Shown here in pieces: positions 26,634 to 36,300 of a stretch of DNA of 64,000 bases (the stretch's first letter is position 1; each line of letters starts with the position of its first letter). A model generated the notes under the pieces. That model was not told the DNA's origin and did not search any database. It saw nothing but the letters and a program-made list of their open reading frames with translations. Both the position numbers and the translations under genes were made by a program. The DNA lies in NCBI RefSeq assembly GCF_900109045.1, contig NZ_FNYL01000005.1, positions 431,550-495,549 on the forward strand. The letters are read 5' to 3'. The stretch comes from Dyadobacter sp. SG02 (GTDB taxonomy: Bacteria > Bacteroidota > Bacteroidia > Cytophagales > Spirosomataceae).

Positions 26634-27212
26634 TCAGCTCAGGTGGTAATGCTTCCGCAGGCTTCCCAGCGATTTTTGCAGGAGATTGTAAACAGATTGT
26701 CTGCTCAGGTTCATGACTTCGGCGATCTGCTCGAAGCTCAGGCTCTGATAAAAGCGTAAGTAAATCAGCTCCTTCTGCCTCTCCGACAGGCTGTTGAGCA
26801 CGCCTTCGAGCTTTCGCACCTGGTATACTTCATGTTCTTCGTCGATCAGCCGGAGGTCGGAAGAGAATTCCACCGAAAAAGAATATTCGTCCGAAAGCAT
26901 CGACTGGTGTGTGACATGCTTTTTCGACAATTCACGTAAAATCCGCGTTTTGAGCGCCACGAGCAGGTAGGAACGTACATTGGAAACCGGCGCGGCGGCA
27001 TTATCCACTACCGACTGCTGTGTTTTCCAGAGGTTCACGAACATATCCTGAATGCAATCCTTCACAAATTCACGCTCGCCGTGCAGCCGCAGGCCCCAGT
27101 GGAACAGGTCGGAATAATAGCCCTGCATGATGTTCGCCAGGGCGTACATGTCGCCCGAGCGGTAGTCGTTCCAAAGTTTCTGAGCTTCATCAGGAGTAAT
27201 GCGTGGTCTCAT
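26634..27212 (-). CDS. ECF RNA polymerase sigma factor (FecI-like)
   Basis: A 192-residue sigma-70 family protein with region 2 (GDMYALANIMQGYYSDLFHWG, then DCIQDMFVNLW) and region 4 (LSERQKELIYLRFYQSLSFE, followed by QIAEVMNLSRQSVYNLLQKSL). It is the first gene of the nine-gene minus-strand run, 55 bases before fecR. It probably directs transcription of susC, susD and the glucarate genes when released by FecR. Confidence 0.92.
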   Translation of the reverse strand: MRPRITPDEAQKLWNDYRSGDMYALANIMQGYYSDLFHWGLRLHGEREFVKDCIQDMFVNLWKTQQSVVDNAAAPVSNVRSYLLVALKTRILRELSKKHVTHQSMLSDEYSFSVEFSSDLRLIDEEHEVYQVRKLEGVLNSLSERQKELIYLRFYQSLSFEQIAEVMNLSRQSVYNLLQKSLGSLRKHYHLS

Positions 27213-27341
27213 CTCGTGGTAGCTGTCACTTTTTCTAGATGAGACTCATTTTTGAAATATATACCCCACTATTTTCATCTTTTTTATTAAAATAATACAG
27301 AATGTTTTTAGAAATGCTTGACACTACCTGATGCAACCGTG

Positions 27342-27370
27342 TTGACAAGCGACCATTATCTCCGTAAATT
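27342..27370 (+). promoter_or_regulatory. Candidate promoter of the HxlR gene
   Basis: TTGACA at 27342-27347 and TAAATT at 27365-27370 are 17 bases apart; the TTG also fits the Bacteroidota -33 element, 20 bases from a TAAATTGT -7-like box. It ends 33 bases before the HxlR start codon. Confidence 0.4.
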
Positions 27371-27402
27371 GTGAGTAGCTCCTATATAAATGAGCCGAAA
27401 CT

Positions 27403-27759
27403 ATGAGAAAACTTACCTCGACGAATTACTACAATCAGACGTTCCTTGAAGAGAAATGTACATTGAACGAACTGATTAACCTGCTTAGCAAACGGTGGCT
27501 AACCGAAGTGATGTTCAGCATTGAAGAAGGCAACAACCGTTTTTCTACGCTGAAAGAAGACCTTAAACACATTAGCGACAACATCTTAGCCGATCGCCTG
27601 AAATTGCTTGAACAGCACAAACTGATCATCCGTAACGACAATTTCCGCGAGGTACCGAGCCGCGTCGAATACACGCTGTCAGACACTGGCGCGAAGCTCT
27701 CCGAGCTCCTCGATGGCCTCTGCCATTTCTCGGAAACTGAAATGGAATTCCCCGAATAA
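27403..27759 (+). CDS. HxlR family winged-helix transcriptional regulator
   Basis: A 118-residue regulator. The typical start of the family is seen in CTLNELINLLSKRWLTEVMF, followed by NRFSTLKEDLKHISDNILADRLKLLE and the wing VPSRVEYTLSDTGAKL. HxlR proteins often sense reactive aldehydes, quinones or redox state, sometimes through the N-terminal Cys, which is present here at residue ~19. The gene stands alone: an ECF sigma gene is divergent upstream and a terminator follows. Confidence 0.85.
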   Translation: MRKLTSTNYYNQTFLEEKCTLNELINLLSKRWLTEVMFSIEEGNNRFSTLKEDLKHISDNILADRLKLLEQHKLIIRNDNFREVPSRVEYTLSDTGAKLSELLDGLCHFSETEMEFPE

Positions 27760-27767
27760 CAACTTGC

Positions 27768-27793
27768 TTAAAGACCGTCCGCCCGGTCTTTAA
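27768..27793 (+). terminator. Terminator of the HxlR gene
   Basis: Perfect 10-bp arms TTAAAGACCG / CGGTCTTTAA with a 6-base loop, beginning 9 bases after the stop. It is followed at once by the 14-bp palindrome TTAACAATTGTTAA (27790-27803). Confidence 0.7.
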
Positions 27794-27983
27794 CAATTGT
27801 TAACAGTACTTCGGAAATTGTTAGTGCTCAATCCGTGGCCCTCGCCGTCCACTAAACAGTCTGTGCCTTCCACACATCCGATTATGAAACGCGTCTGAAA
27901 TATTGGTATATTCTAAAATATCGCGCATGCTATTCCTCAACTGATAGAGCGTGTTCAAGTCGACTTATTTAAGCAATCCGACC

Positions 27984-28130
27984 ATGATAGATTTCAAAAA
28001 AACAGACGAGAGGGACCTTGTACTCGTCGACAGAAAGCTGACTGATAAGGAAGAAAAAGAATTCAGCGCCTTTCTCAAATCGCGAAAACTATCTTCCCAA
28101 AAAGACGCTGCCGTAAAAACCGCGCATTAA
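27984..28130 (+). CDS. Small charged protein, 48 residues
   Basis: The frame begins MIDFKKTDERDLVLVDRK and continues LTDKEEKEFSAFLKSRK, ending at TAA 28130. It is highly charged and probably one or two helices. The composition looks like a real protein, and its last bases overlap the stop of the convergent tcdA gene by 3-4 bases. Too short to be found by usual length cut-offs. Function unknown. Confidence 0.5.
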   Translation: MIDFKKTDERDLVLVDRKLTDKEEKEFSAFLKSRKLSSQKDAAVKTAH

Positions 28131-28861
28131 TAACTCGCTCCAATCAAATCCCGCAGCACCACCGACGCGCAGGTTGCGCCGAAAGTGGCCGGTAAATAGG
28201 GCATTGTACCGTAGGCCGACTTTTTGTAGTTGCTACCGTCCGTCAGGATCAGCGATTCGCGGATTTGCTCTTCGGTTGAGAATACGGCCTTGATCCCTTT
28301 GTAGATTCCCTCCTTTTTGAGGTTTTTCCTCACCTGCTGCGCGAACGGGCAGTTGTAGGTCTTCGAAATATCGACCACTTTCAATTGCGTCGGGTCCATT
28401 TTCCCGCCCGCGCCCATTGAGCTCACGATGCGGATGTTGCGCTTGTATGCCTGCGTGAGGAACGTGAGTTTTGGCGTGACGCTGTCGATCGCATCCACAA
28501 TGTAGTCGTAATTGGACGTATCCAGGATTTGCTCCACGGCGTCGGGCGTTACGAAGCTTTTCATGACATGCAAAGTAAGCTCGGGATTGATGGCTTTGAG
28601 ACGCTCGGCCATGATATCTGCTTTGCTTTGGCCGTGATTGGTGGCCAGTGCGGGCAGCTGCCGGTTGCGGTTGGTCGGGTCGACCACGTCGCCGTCCACG
28701 ATGGTCATGGTCCCTACTCCGCTGCGACATATAAATTCGGCTGCAAAGGAGCCTACGCCACCCAAACCGATCACCAGTACATGCGCCTGGCTGAGTTTCA
28801 CCAGGTTATCTCTTCCAACCAACAATTCCGTCCTGGAAAGCCAGGAAAAATCCTCCATCAT
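28127..28861 (-). CDS. tcdA: tRNA threonylcarbamoyladenosine dehydratase
   Basis: A 244-residue E1-like (ThiF/MoeB) enzyme. The ATP-binding Rossmann motif is GLGGVGSFAAEFICRSGVG, with Arg/Asp segments DPTNRNRQ and the AIDSVTPK loop. TcdA uses ATP to cyclise the t6A37 modification of tRNA to ct6A. The family length (~240-270) fits. It overlaps the upstream TatD gene by 4 bases, so the two are co-translated. Confidence 0.9.
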   Translation of the reverse strand: MMEDFSWLSRTELLVGRDNLVKLSQAHVLVIGLGGVGSFAAEFICRSGVGTMTIVDGDVVDPTNRNRQLPALATNHGQSKADIMAERLKAINPELTLHVMKSFVTPDAVEQILDTSNYDYIVDAIDSVTPKLTFLTQAYKRNIRIVSSMGAGGKMDPTQLKVVDISKTYNCPFAQQVRKNLKKEGIYKGIKAVFSTEEQIRESLILTDGSNYKKSAYGTMPYLPATFGATCASVVLRDLIGASY

Positions 28862-29532
28862 TGTTTAAATACTTTGCCAAAATTCGATTCGAGCTGCAAA
28901 ACAATCTCTTTTTCGGGAATATTCCGCAGCCGTGCGGCGGTTTTGTAGATTTCGCGGATGTCTGTGGGGCTGTCGTCGGTTTCGAGGAACAATTGCTCTA
29001 ACGGAACGGCTCTGAAAGTATCTAAAATGGCCGCATTAGGATGTAGCAATGTTTTTCCAAAAGAAAGGAAATAGCCTGCTTCGATCACCGGCCGGATCAG
29101 CGAAAGGCGGTTATTGACGCCGTGGAAAATCACAGGAACGCTTGTCTCCCTCAAAAATGCCAGACATTCCTGAAACGCCTTCACACAATGGATCACCAGC
29201 GGCTTTCGCAGCTCCTCCGCCAGTGCGATCTGCCATTCGAATGCGCGGCATTGGGTATCCCAGTCCGTAGCCGTGAGCTTGTCAAGGCCGCACTCACCAA
29301 TCGCAATCACCTGTGGTTGAACAGCATACCTGCTCAGCTTTTCAAAATCATCGGCAAGTGTTTCAGGACGGATGTACCACGGATGCAGCCCGGCGCTTAC
29401 ATATCGGCTGCCGGTAGACTCTCCGAAATGGCTGTGGCGGTTTTCGATAGCAAGTATGCTCGGGTTGCCTGGCGACGGTTCGCCGGGCGACACGTCGCCG
29501 ACCGGGACATGGGTATGGACGTCCAAAAACAT
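28858..29532 (-). CDS. TatD family metal-dependent hydrolase
   Basis: A 224-residue TIM-barrel nuclease or hydrolase. The metal ligands are visible: DVHTH at the N-terminus, Glu in AIGECGLDK, His in LVIHCVKA and IFHGVN, and Asp in ETDDSP. The ATG at 29532 is preferred because the longer form starts with TTG and would overlap the previous gene. TatD proteins are DNases or D-aminoacyl-tRNA hydrolases in other bacteria. It overlaps tcdA by 4 bases and lies 10 bases after an unknown gene. Confidence 0.88.
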   Translation of the reverse strand: MFLDVHTHVPVGDVSPGEPSPGNPSILAIENRHSHFGESTGSRYVSAGLHPWYIRPETLADDFEKLSRYAVQPQVIAIGECGLDKLTATDWDTQCRAFEWQIALAEELRKPLVIHCVKAFQECLAFLRETSVPVIFHGVNNRLSLIRPVIEAGYFLSFGKTLLHPNAAILDTFRAVPLEQLFLETDDSPTDIREIYKTAARLRNIPEKEIVLQLESNFGKVFKQ

Positions 29533-29542
29533 ATCAGACCGT

Positions 29543-29947
29543 TCATTCAAACGGGTTAACCGCGTACATCAGATTCCTCGCCGATATTTCATGGGACTCG
29601 ATATGCGTCTTGCCTTTGTAGTTCCGCACCCGTAGGTTGTCTTTTCCTTGATAAACAAATGAGAGCATAGCCACCGGCTGGCCGATATTGAACATTTTGG
29701 AGCCTTTTTCGGTGTAGGCTTCTGCAAGTTCTTTTAACAGAACGGCATCGGGAAATTCGAGGCATTTCAACGTAAATCCGTCTATATCACCGTCCCAGTT
29801 CAGGTACAGCAAATGGCGCTGGCCGGGGGCTATTTCAAAGTAAAAGTTATACCGCGGCTGGCCGTCGAATGCCGGCGAAAGCAGCAGTTCTTTCGATTCA
29901 GGATAATAGGTTCTGATCTCGTCGCGTAAGTAATCGAGTGAATTCAT
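29543..29947 (-). CDS. Hypothetical cytoplasmic protein, 134 residues
   Basis: The ATG at 29947 (MNSLDYLRDEIRTYYPESKE) is the natural start; the longer frame runs into upstream non-coding sequence. The protein has alternating strands with aromatic residues (PRYNFYFEIAPGQRHLLYLNWD) and no signal peptide or membrane segment. No family recognised. It lies at the head of the TatD-tcdA unit. Confidence 0.6.
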   Translation of the reverse strand: MNSLDYLRDEIRTYYPESKELLLSPAFDGQPRYNFYFEIAPGQRHLLYLNWDGDIDGFTLKCLEFPDAVLLKELAEAYTEKGSKMFNIGQPVAMLSFVYQGKDNLRVRNYKGKTHIESHEISARNLMYAVNPFE

Positions 29948-30019
29948 GCTGGTACGTGGGTGGTGTCTATCGATTCGTGTATAAACAAATATATCCAGCC
30001 AGCGGTAAAATTTCAAGGA

Positions 30020-30736
30020 TCAGCCAGGAAACAGTTTGATGACGTGCTTAAACGTTTTACCGAGCGGCAATACCTTTCCGTTGAGCAGCCGGATCGTATT
30101 GCCTTCGATATAATGCACAAACTTTTTATTCAATATAAAAGACTTGTGTATCCGGATGAACGCCTCGCCCGGCAGCTGCTCTTCAAAACTTCCCAGGGTG
30201 CGTTGCGTCAGCAGGAACTGGTCGCGGCCCCACACTTTTACGTAATTACCCAGGCTTTCAAGGTAGTACACCTCGTCGAGCTGCATCTGGACCAGCTTTT
30301 TGTCGGATTTGATATACAATGGCTCCGGCTCGTGCGGAGGCGCGGCCGGCGCAGGTGCGGCTACCACCTGCCTGCGCAAGGTATGCTGCTCCAATGCGCG
30401 GTTGGCGGCTTTCAGGAACCGGTCGAAACGGAACGGTTTCAGCAGGTAATCGACCACTTCGAGCTCGAAACTTTCCAGCGCGTGCTCTTCGTATGCGGAC
30501 GTGATCACGACGAGCGGGCGCTGGTCGAGCGTACGCAGGAAATCCAGCCCGCTGAGCTTCGGCATACGGATATCCAGAAAAATGAGGTCTACCGCGTGGT
30601 GGTTCAGAAACGCGAATGCTTCCGTGGCGAGGTAGCATTGTCCGGCATTTTCCAGGAAAGGAATATCTTCCAGGTACCTCAAGATTATATCATGCGCCAA
30701 CGGCTCGTCGTCGACAATCAGGCAGCGTAATTTCAT
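30020..30736 (-). CDS. LytTR family response regulator
   Basis: A 238-residue regulator. The receiver domain (1-~120) has the acidic pair VDDEP, the phosphoacceptor Asp in LIFLDIRMP and a Lys in LLKPFRFD. The LytTR DNA-binding domain (~140-235) includes VYYLESLGNYVKVWGR, FIRIHKSFILN and LNGKVLPLGKTFK. Its start overlaps the stop of the histidine kinase gene by 4 bases. The pair is divergent from an ABC transporter operon that it may control. Confidence 0.92.
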   Translation of the reverse strand: MKLRCLIVDDEPLAHDIILRYLEDIPFLENAGQCYLATEAFAFLNHHAVDLIFLDIRMPKLSGLDFLRTLDQRPLVVITSAYEEHALESFELEVVDYLLKPFRFDRFLKAANRALEQHTLRRQVVAAPAPAAPPHEPEPLYIKSDKKLVQMQLDEVYYLESLGNYVKVWGRDQFLLTQRTLGSFEEQLPGEAFIRIHKSFILNKKFVHYIEGNTIRLLNGKVLPLGKTFKHVIKLFPG

Positions 30737-32217
30737 AGCAGATCGATTTCCAGGCCGGCAACAAACACTCCGTCCCCGGCGCTGGTCGTTATCCGGTGCT
30801 TTGCGGGATAGAGCAATGCCAGCCGTTTTCGCAAATTAGTCAATCCGATGCCGGTATGCGCATCCGGTGCAGGTTCGAATGAATTTTCGCAGGTAAAACG
30901 CAGGGAATGCCGGTCGGCTTTGAGGCTAATGCTCAGGAATGCATCACCTTCCGCATTTTCCACCCCGTGCTTGAATGCATTCTCGACAAACACGATCAGC
31001 AGCAGCGGCGCGATCAGGATCGTACCATCCCCGATTTCTTCTTCAAATTGCAAGTCCAGGTTCCTTTTCGACCTGATCTTTTGCAATTGAAGGTAATCTC
31101 GTAGGTATTTAACCTCATCTTCAATCTTCACAAGCGGTTCTTTGGCTTTGTAAATTACATACCGCATGAGTTCCGAAAGCTGCAAAATGCTCTCAGGCGT
31201 CTGCTCGGAGCGTTGGAGGCTCAATGCGTAAAGGTTATTGAGGGTATTGAAAAAGAAATGCGGGTTCAGCTGCTGTTTCAGGAGGTCGAGTTCCGCCTGA
31301 GATTTCTCGTGTTTCAACGATGTGATCAGGCTGTTCTGCTTCGCCCATTGGATTGCCAGCAATACCGGAAGGCTGATCGCGAGCACCAATATGACCCCGA
31401 ATGCATTCTCCGACACGAAAGGGTTGGTAGAAAATACATCGCCAAGCACCTTGCTTAGCGGCAAATTCGCAAGCAACTGCCCCCAGAATGGATAAAAAAT
31501 ACCGATAAGTGCCGCCGAACAAAGTACATAGTACAATATACCCTGCTCTTTCAGAATGCGCGGGACGAGCCAGCGGCTGTTGATATAAAAGAAAAAGTAC
31601 CCGGCGAGGTACATGATCAGTAATTGAAGGGAATAGCTTAAAAATGTGGGAAAGCGAGTCACGATTTTGAAAATATGTATTTCAAAACCAATCAGTAACT
31701 GCTTGCCCGAATGGTACAACGGATTGCCGAGGCTCGACACCGCCATCGCACCCAGCAGCAATGCAAGCCCGGTGATGCTCACCAATACGGCCCTTTCCAG
31801 GCTCAGTTTCCGCACCCATTTTACCTGGTACAAACGTCCGAAATACTGGCTTTCCACCACCAGCACGCATTCCAGCGCCGCAATACTAAGCCCGCCGGCG
31901 AAAACCACCGGCCAGATCGGCCGACCCGGGCTTAGAAGTGCCGCCGAGAGCATTAACAGAAGCGGCAAATATCCCAAAAAGCACCCAAACCAGGCCATGC
32001 GGTTGCGTCTCGCGAAACGCCCCTCCCCGCTTCCCTCGCGCACCCACGTGACCGCGAGCACAGGCGACCATAACCCTGCCAAAGCGAGCAGAGAATGAAA
32101 ATAGGCCTCCCAATAGTCGTCCCGGCCGATCGTAAACCCGACCGAAATCCAGCAGAACAGCCCCACATAAAGCCAGGTGTCTTTCCGGCGCGTCAATGCA
32201 CCTATTACGCTTTCCAT
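30733..32217 (-). CDS. LytS-like sensor histidine kinase (His_kinase family)
   Basis: A 494-residue membrane kinase with about eight hydrophobic segments in the first ~300 residues, then the conserved phosphoacceptor region KQQLNPHFFFNTLNNLY and an HATPase_c domain (VFVENAFKHGVENA, GIGLTNLRKRLALLY). The ATG at 32217 is chosen because AGGA lies 8 bases upstream; the frame is open further. It phosphorylates the LytTR regulator encoded next. Its signal is unknown. Confidence 0.9.
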   Translation of the reverse strand: MESVIGALTRRKDTWLYVGLFCWISVGFTIGRDDYWEAYFHSLLALAGLWSPVLAVTWVREGSGEGRFARRNRMAWFGCFLGYLPLLLMLSAALLSPGRPIWPVVFAGGLSIAALECVLVVESQYFGRLYQVKWVRKLSLERAVLVSITGLALLLGAMAVSSLGNPLYHSGKQLLIGFEIHIFKIVTRFPTFLSYSLQLLIMYLAGYFFFYINSRWLVPRILKEQGILYYVLCSAALIGIFYPFWGQLLANLPLSKVLGDVFSTNPFVSENAFGVILVLAISLPVLLAIQWAKQNSLITSLKHEKSQAELDLLKQQLNPHFFFNTLNNLYALSLQRSEQTPESILQLSELMRYVIYKAKEPLVKIEDEVKYLRDYLQLQKIRSKRNLDLQFEEEIGDGTILIAPLLLIVFVENAFKHGVENAEGDAFLSISLKADRHSLRFTCENSFEPAPDAHTGIGLTNLRKRLALLYPAKHRITTSAGDGVFVAGLEIDLL

Positions 32218-32421
32218 TGCCAACATCCTGCAAAGAAACCGGACGGCGAGCTTGCTGTCAAAAATTAATGACGACCGTCGCGATTTTGGTGATATTGGTA
32301 AAAAACACACAAATCGGGCGGACGAACGCTTTCGTCACACACCTGGCTACCTTGTTCATTATTAATTGAATACGGTGCCCGTGACATTCATATTTGAAGC
32401 CGGAACTTCAAAAGCCATGTC

Positions 32422-33318
32422 ATGCAACGATTGAAAATTGAAAACCTCTCCAAAACCTACCCCGCCGGCGTCCGTGCCCTGGACGACGTGTCGCTCGAAA
32501 TACCGAACGGCATGTTCGGGTTACTCGGCCCCAACGGCGCGGGTAAATCGACATTCATGCGCATCCTCGCCACGCTTACCCCAGCCGACAGCGGGCTGGT
32601 GATTTTCGACGGCCAGAATATCGCACGCGATACCACCTGGCTACGCAGCAGGCTTGGTTACCTGCCACAGGATTTCGGGGTATATCCGGGCGTTTCCGCT
32701 GAACATTTGCTAGACCACCTGGCCGTATTGAAGGGTTTGACTCACAAATCCGACCGGCGCGAACAAGTTGCGGCCCTGTTGCAGCGGACCAACCTCTACC
32801 AGTACCGCAGGCAGGCCGTAAGCACCTTTTCAGGCGGAATGCGCCAGCGGTTCGGGATTGCGCAGGCGTTGCTCGGCAACCCTCAACTGGTGATCGTCGA
32901 CGAGCCTACGGCCGGCCTCGATCCCTCGGAGCGCAACCGGTTTCACGACCTGCTGAACGAAATCGGGGAACAGATCGTGGTGATACTCTCAACGCATATC
33001 GTCGACGACGTGCACGACCTTTGCCCACAAATGGCCGTACTGGCCGGCGGAAGGGTAATCCTCGAAGGCAAGCCCGAAATCCTTACGCATTCGCTGAAAG
33101 GACAGCTTTGGCGCAAAACCGTGACTCCGGCAGAGCTTACCGAATTGCAAGCCGCCGTCCGTGTCATTTCCACACGCAGGGTCGCGGGACGCATTCAGGT
33201 ACACGTGTATGAGGGCGAGCGCCCCGGGGAAGGTTTCGAGGCATTCGATCCGGGACTGGAAGATGTCTATTTCGCCACGCTCGCGGGCATGGGGAGAAAG
33301 GAGGAGTTAACATGCTAG
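32422..33318 (+). CDS. ABC transporter ATP-binding protein
   Basis: A 298-residue ATPase with Walker A (GLLGPNGAGKSTFMR), Q-loop (YLPQDFG), signature (STFSGGMRQRFGIAQ), Walker B (LVIVDEPTAGLDP) and an H-loop (LSTHIVDDV). The C-terminal ~70 residues are typical of the bacitracin/ABC-2 export type. It overlaps the next gene, which encodes the permease, by 7 bases. Divergent from the LytS/LytTR pair. Confidence 0.93.
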   Translation: MQRLKIENLSKTYPAGVRALDDVSLEIPNGMFGLLGPNGAGKSTFMRILATLTPADSGLVIFDGQNIARDTTWLRSRLGYLPQDFGVYPGVSAEHLLDHLAVLKGLTHKSDRREQVAALLQRTNLYQYRRQAVSTFSGGMRQRFGIAQALLGNPQLVIVDEPTAGLDPSERNRFHDLLNEIGEQIVVILSTHIVDDVHDLCPQMAVLAGGRVILEGKPEILTHSLKGQLWRKTVTPAELTELQAAVRVISTRRVAGRIQVHVYEGERPGEGFEAFDPGLEDVYFATLAGMGRKEELTC

Positions 33319-36300
33319 CCGCCGCACTCCGTTTCGAAATGGGTTACCATTTCCGGCAGATCACCTTTCGCGTTGCCGCGTTGCTCTTCCTGATACTGGG
33401 CATCATCATGCCGTTCGGTAACTTCGGTGGCGATGAAATACACCGGAATGCACCGCATGTGACCAATTTCATCATTTGTCTGCTGTCGCTGTTTACCATC
33501 TTTGTGAGCACGCTCGCCTGCGCGGCGGTGGTCCTGCGCGATTCGCAGCATCGCATGGAAGCGCTGATCTTCACGACCAGTATGGGCCGCCTGCCCTATT
33601 TCACGGTCCGGTTGACGGGACTCTTAACTACTGTTTTCGCGATCATTTGCCTCGCCACATTGGGTACTATGATGGTAACCTTTATGGCCCCGGCAGATCG
33701 ACTCGGGCCTTTTCATTGGTCGTATTACCTGGCGCCATTACTGACGTTTGGCCTGCCGGGCGTCGTGTTTTGTTGCAGTATCGTGTATGCGACGGCGCTG
33801 CTCACGGGCAATGCACGACTGGTTTACACCGCCGGTGTTTTAATCTTCATTATCTATTTCACGGCCTCAATTCTGGGTAATTCACCGGTCATGGCCGGGT
33901 CTGTTCCATCGCCGGGCGGCCCGGGCTGGTTTTCAGTGCTGATCGACCCGTTCGGTCTGACGGCGTTTTTCGGAGAAACCATGAACTGGCCCCCATTGCG
34001 GCGCAATCAGGAGCTATTTCCGCTAACCCCGATGTTCATCGCCAACCGTCTGCTCTGGACCGCCATTTCCTTCGCATTGCTGGGGCTCGCTTACAGCCGG
34101 TTCAAATTCAGGGTTTTACTGGAAAAAGAAAATAAGACGAGCCGCGCGCAGCAAGCTGAGATGGCAAACGCTATCCCCTATCGCGTAATCGGCCATCGCA
34201 TTCACGGGCAAAGCTATTACCGACTGGCATTCTGGCGCATACTCAGACTCGAAACAAGAACGCTTTTCGGGCCGGTCATAACGACCCTGATTTTTGCATT
34301 GTGGGTGTTTTTCAATGCCGTCGAATTGTTCGAAAACCTTTCCAACGGCCCTTATGGCGTACGAAGCTATGCTACGAGCGGAATCCTTACCGAGCAGCTC
34401 ACGGCCGTCCGCCCCGCATTGCTGCTGATCATTTTTTATGCTTCCGAATTGATTCACCGGGAGAAAACAACGGGAATGCAGCCGCTGATTTTCTCCACAC
34501 CGCTTTCGATGACGGTTTTTGCCACGGCCAAGTGCGTTGCATTGATCAGCTGGATAGCGGCGCTCATCACCGTTCATATTGCAGTCGGAGTAGCTGTACA
34601 ATGGTTTTCGGGTTTTGCAACTTTTGAATGGAATGCCTATTTCTCGCTCTACTATTACGCGGGCCTGCCCCTCGTGCTGTATGCAGGCCTGATCCTGTTC
34701 GTCCAGACTGCCGTGCGCAACAAATACCTCGGAATGCTCGTCAGCGGGCTCGCGGTCGGACTTGTGATTTTTGGTCGAAAATTCGGGCTGGAAAGCTGCC
34801 TCGCACGCTTTGCCACCGCCCCGCGCCTTCGTTATTCGGACTTCCACGGATTTAGTCACAGCGGCGGTTCGTTTGGCTGGTATATGCTCTACTGGACGCT
34901 GATCGCGCTGTCGCTTGCGGCCGCCGCCACACGCTTGTGGCCGGGTAATGCGCGGGAGCGCCGCCGCGCCCCTATACGTGAGGGCCACCCGCATGCATGG
35001 CGGGCGGGCGCATTCATCGGGATTTGTCTCCTTCTGGCGATCGGAACGGGCTTTTACATACAATACCAAACAGGCCATTCCGCGCAAAACCGCACCGGGG
35101 CGGCCGATGCGGAATGGCAAGCGCGGTACGAACGCAAATACAAACCGCTCGAAAGCCAGCCGCAACCGGTTGTCACGGCTGTCGACCTGCATACCGACCT
35201 TTTCCCGGACGACCACTACTACACCGTGAAGGGCTCTATGAAAGTTAAAAACAACTCCGAAAAGCCCATTACCCGGCTGTATATCGGTATCGACCCGGAC
35301 ATCGAAATGCTGAAACTCAATCCCCAACACGCGTTGCCGGAATCCGTAGACAAAACCTTTGGGCAGCATTGGTACCGCCCCGACAAACCGCTTGCCCCCG
35401 GCCAGGAAATGACCATCCATTTCGCGCTCCGCGCCGACCGATCTGCATTTAAAACCTTCAACAGCGAGAATGCGGTGGTCAAGAACGGCACTTACATCGA
35501 ATTGGAAAAATACCTGCCGCATTTCGGGTACCGGTCGGCCTACGAAATCGAAGACCCGGAGCAGCGGCGACAAAATGGCTTGCCCGCACGTAAGAGCCTA
35601 ATTTCGACCGACCGTCAATATCATTTCATTCAATTTCAAAACACGATTTCCACCGAAGCCGGGCAGCAGGCAGTTACTGTGGGCACGTTGGTCAAAAGCT
35701 GGAAGCAGGCAGGACGCACCTATTTTCATTACCGGTCCAAAGAACCGATTCCGTACATGTTCGCATTAAGCTCCGCCCGCTACGCCGTAAAAACGGAACA
35801 TTATAAGGGCACGACGTTCCGCATTTACCACCATCCTGAACATTCGCAGAATGTGCCGGTGATTCTGCTGGCCATGAAAGATGCCACCGATTACGGCAAT
35901 GCAAACTTCGGCGCTTACCCACGCCGCGAGCTCACGCTGGCCGAAATCCCGCATTATCCCGGCTCCGCGACTGCCTATCCCGGCCTGATTTTCAGCCAGG
36001 AACGGGCCAATTTTCGCAGCAATTTCAGCGACGGCACGGGTTTCAATTTCACCTACGCCACCACCGCGCACGAAACCGCGCACCAGTGGTGGGCGGGACA
36101 GGTAGCGGCACCCGCAGGGCTCGGCGACGCATTACTGACGGAATCCCTCGCCAAATACACCGAGGCGGTAGTGACCGAAAAACGGCTTGGTAAAATGTAC
36201 CTGCGTCCGTATCATGTGAAGGATTCCCAGCTTTATTTCGCCTACCGCAGCGCTTTCGGCGAAAAGGAACGACCGCTTTGGCAAACCACTGAACAACCTT

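Noticed and set aside
27790..27803. TTAACAATTGTTAA palindrome as an operator
   Set aside because: It overlaps the end of the HxlR terminator, and the nearest downstream start is 180 bases away. Probably part of AT-rich flanking sequence.
34116..35573. Long minus-strand open frame (485 codons)
   Set aside because: It lies wholly inside the ABC/M1 fusion gene on the other strand, and its translation is Arg/His-rich with no domain. It is an antisense shadow in GC-rich coding DNA.
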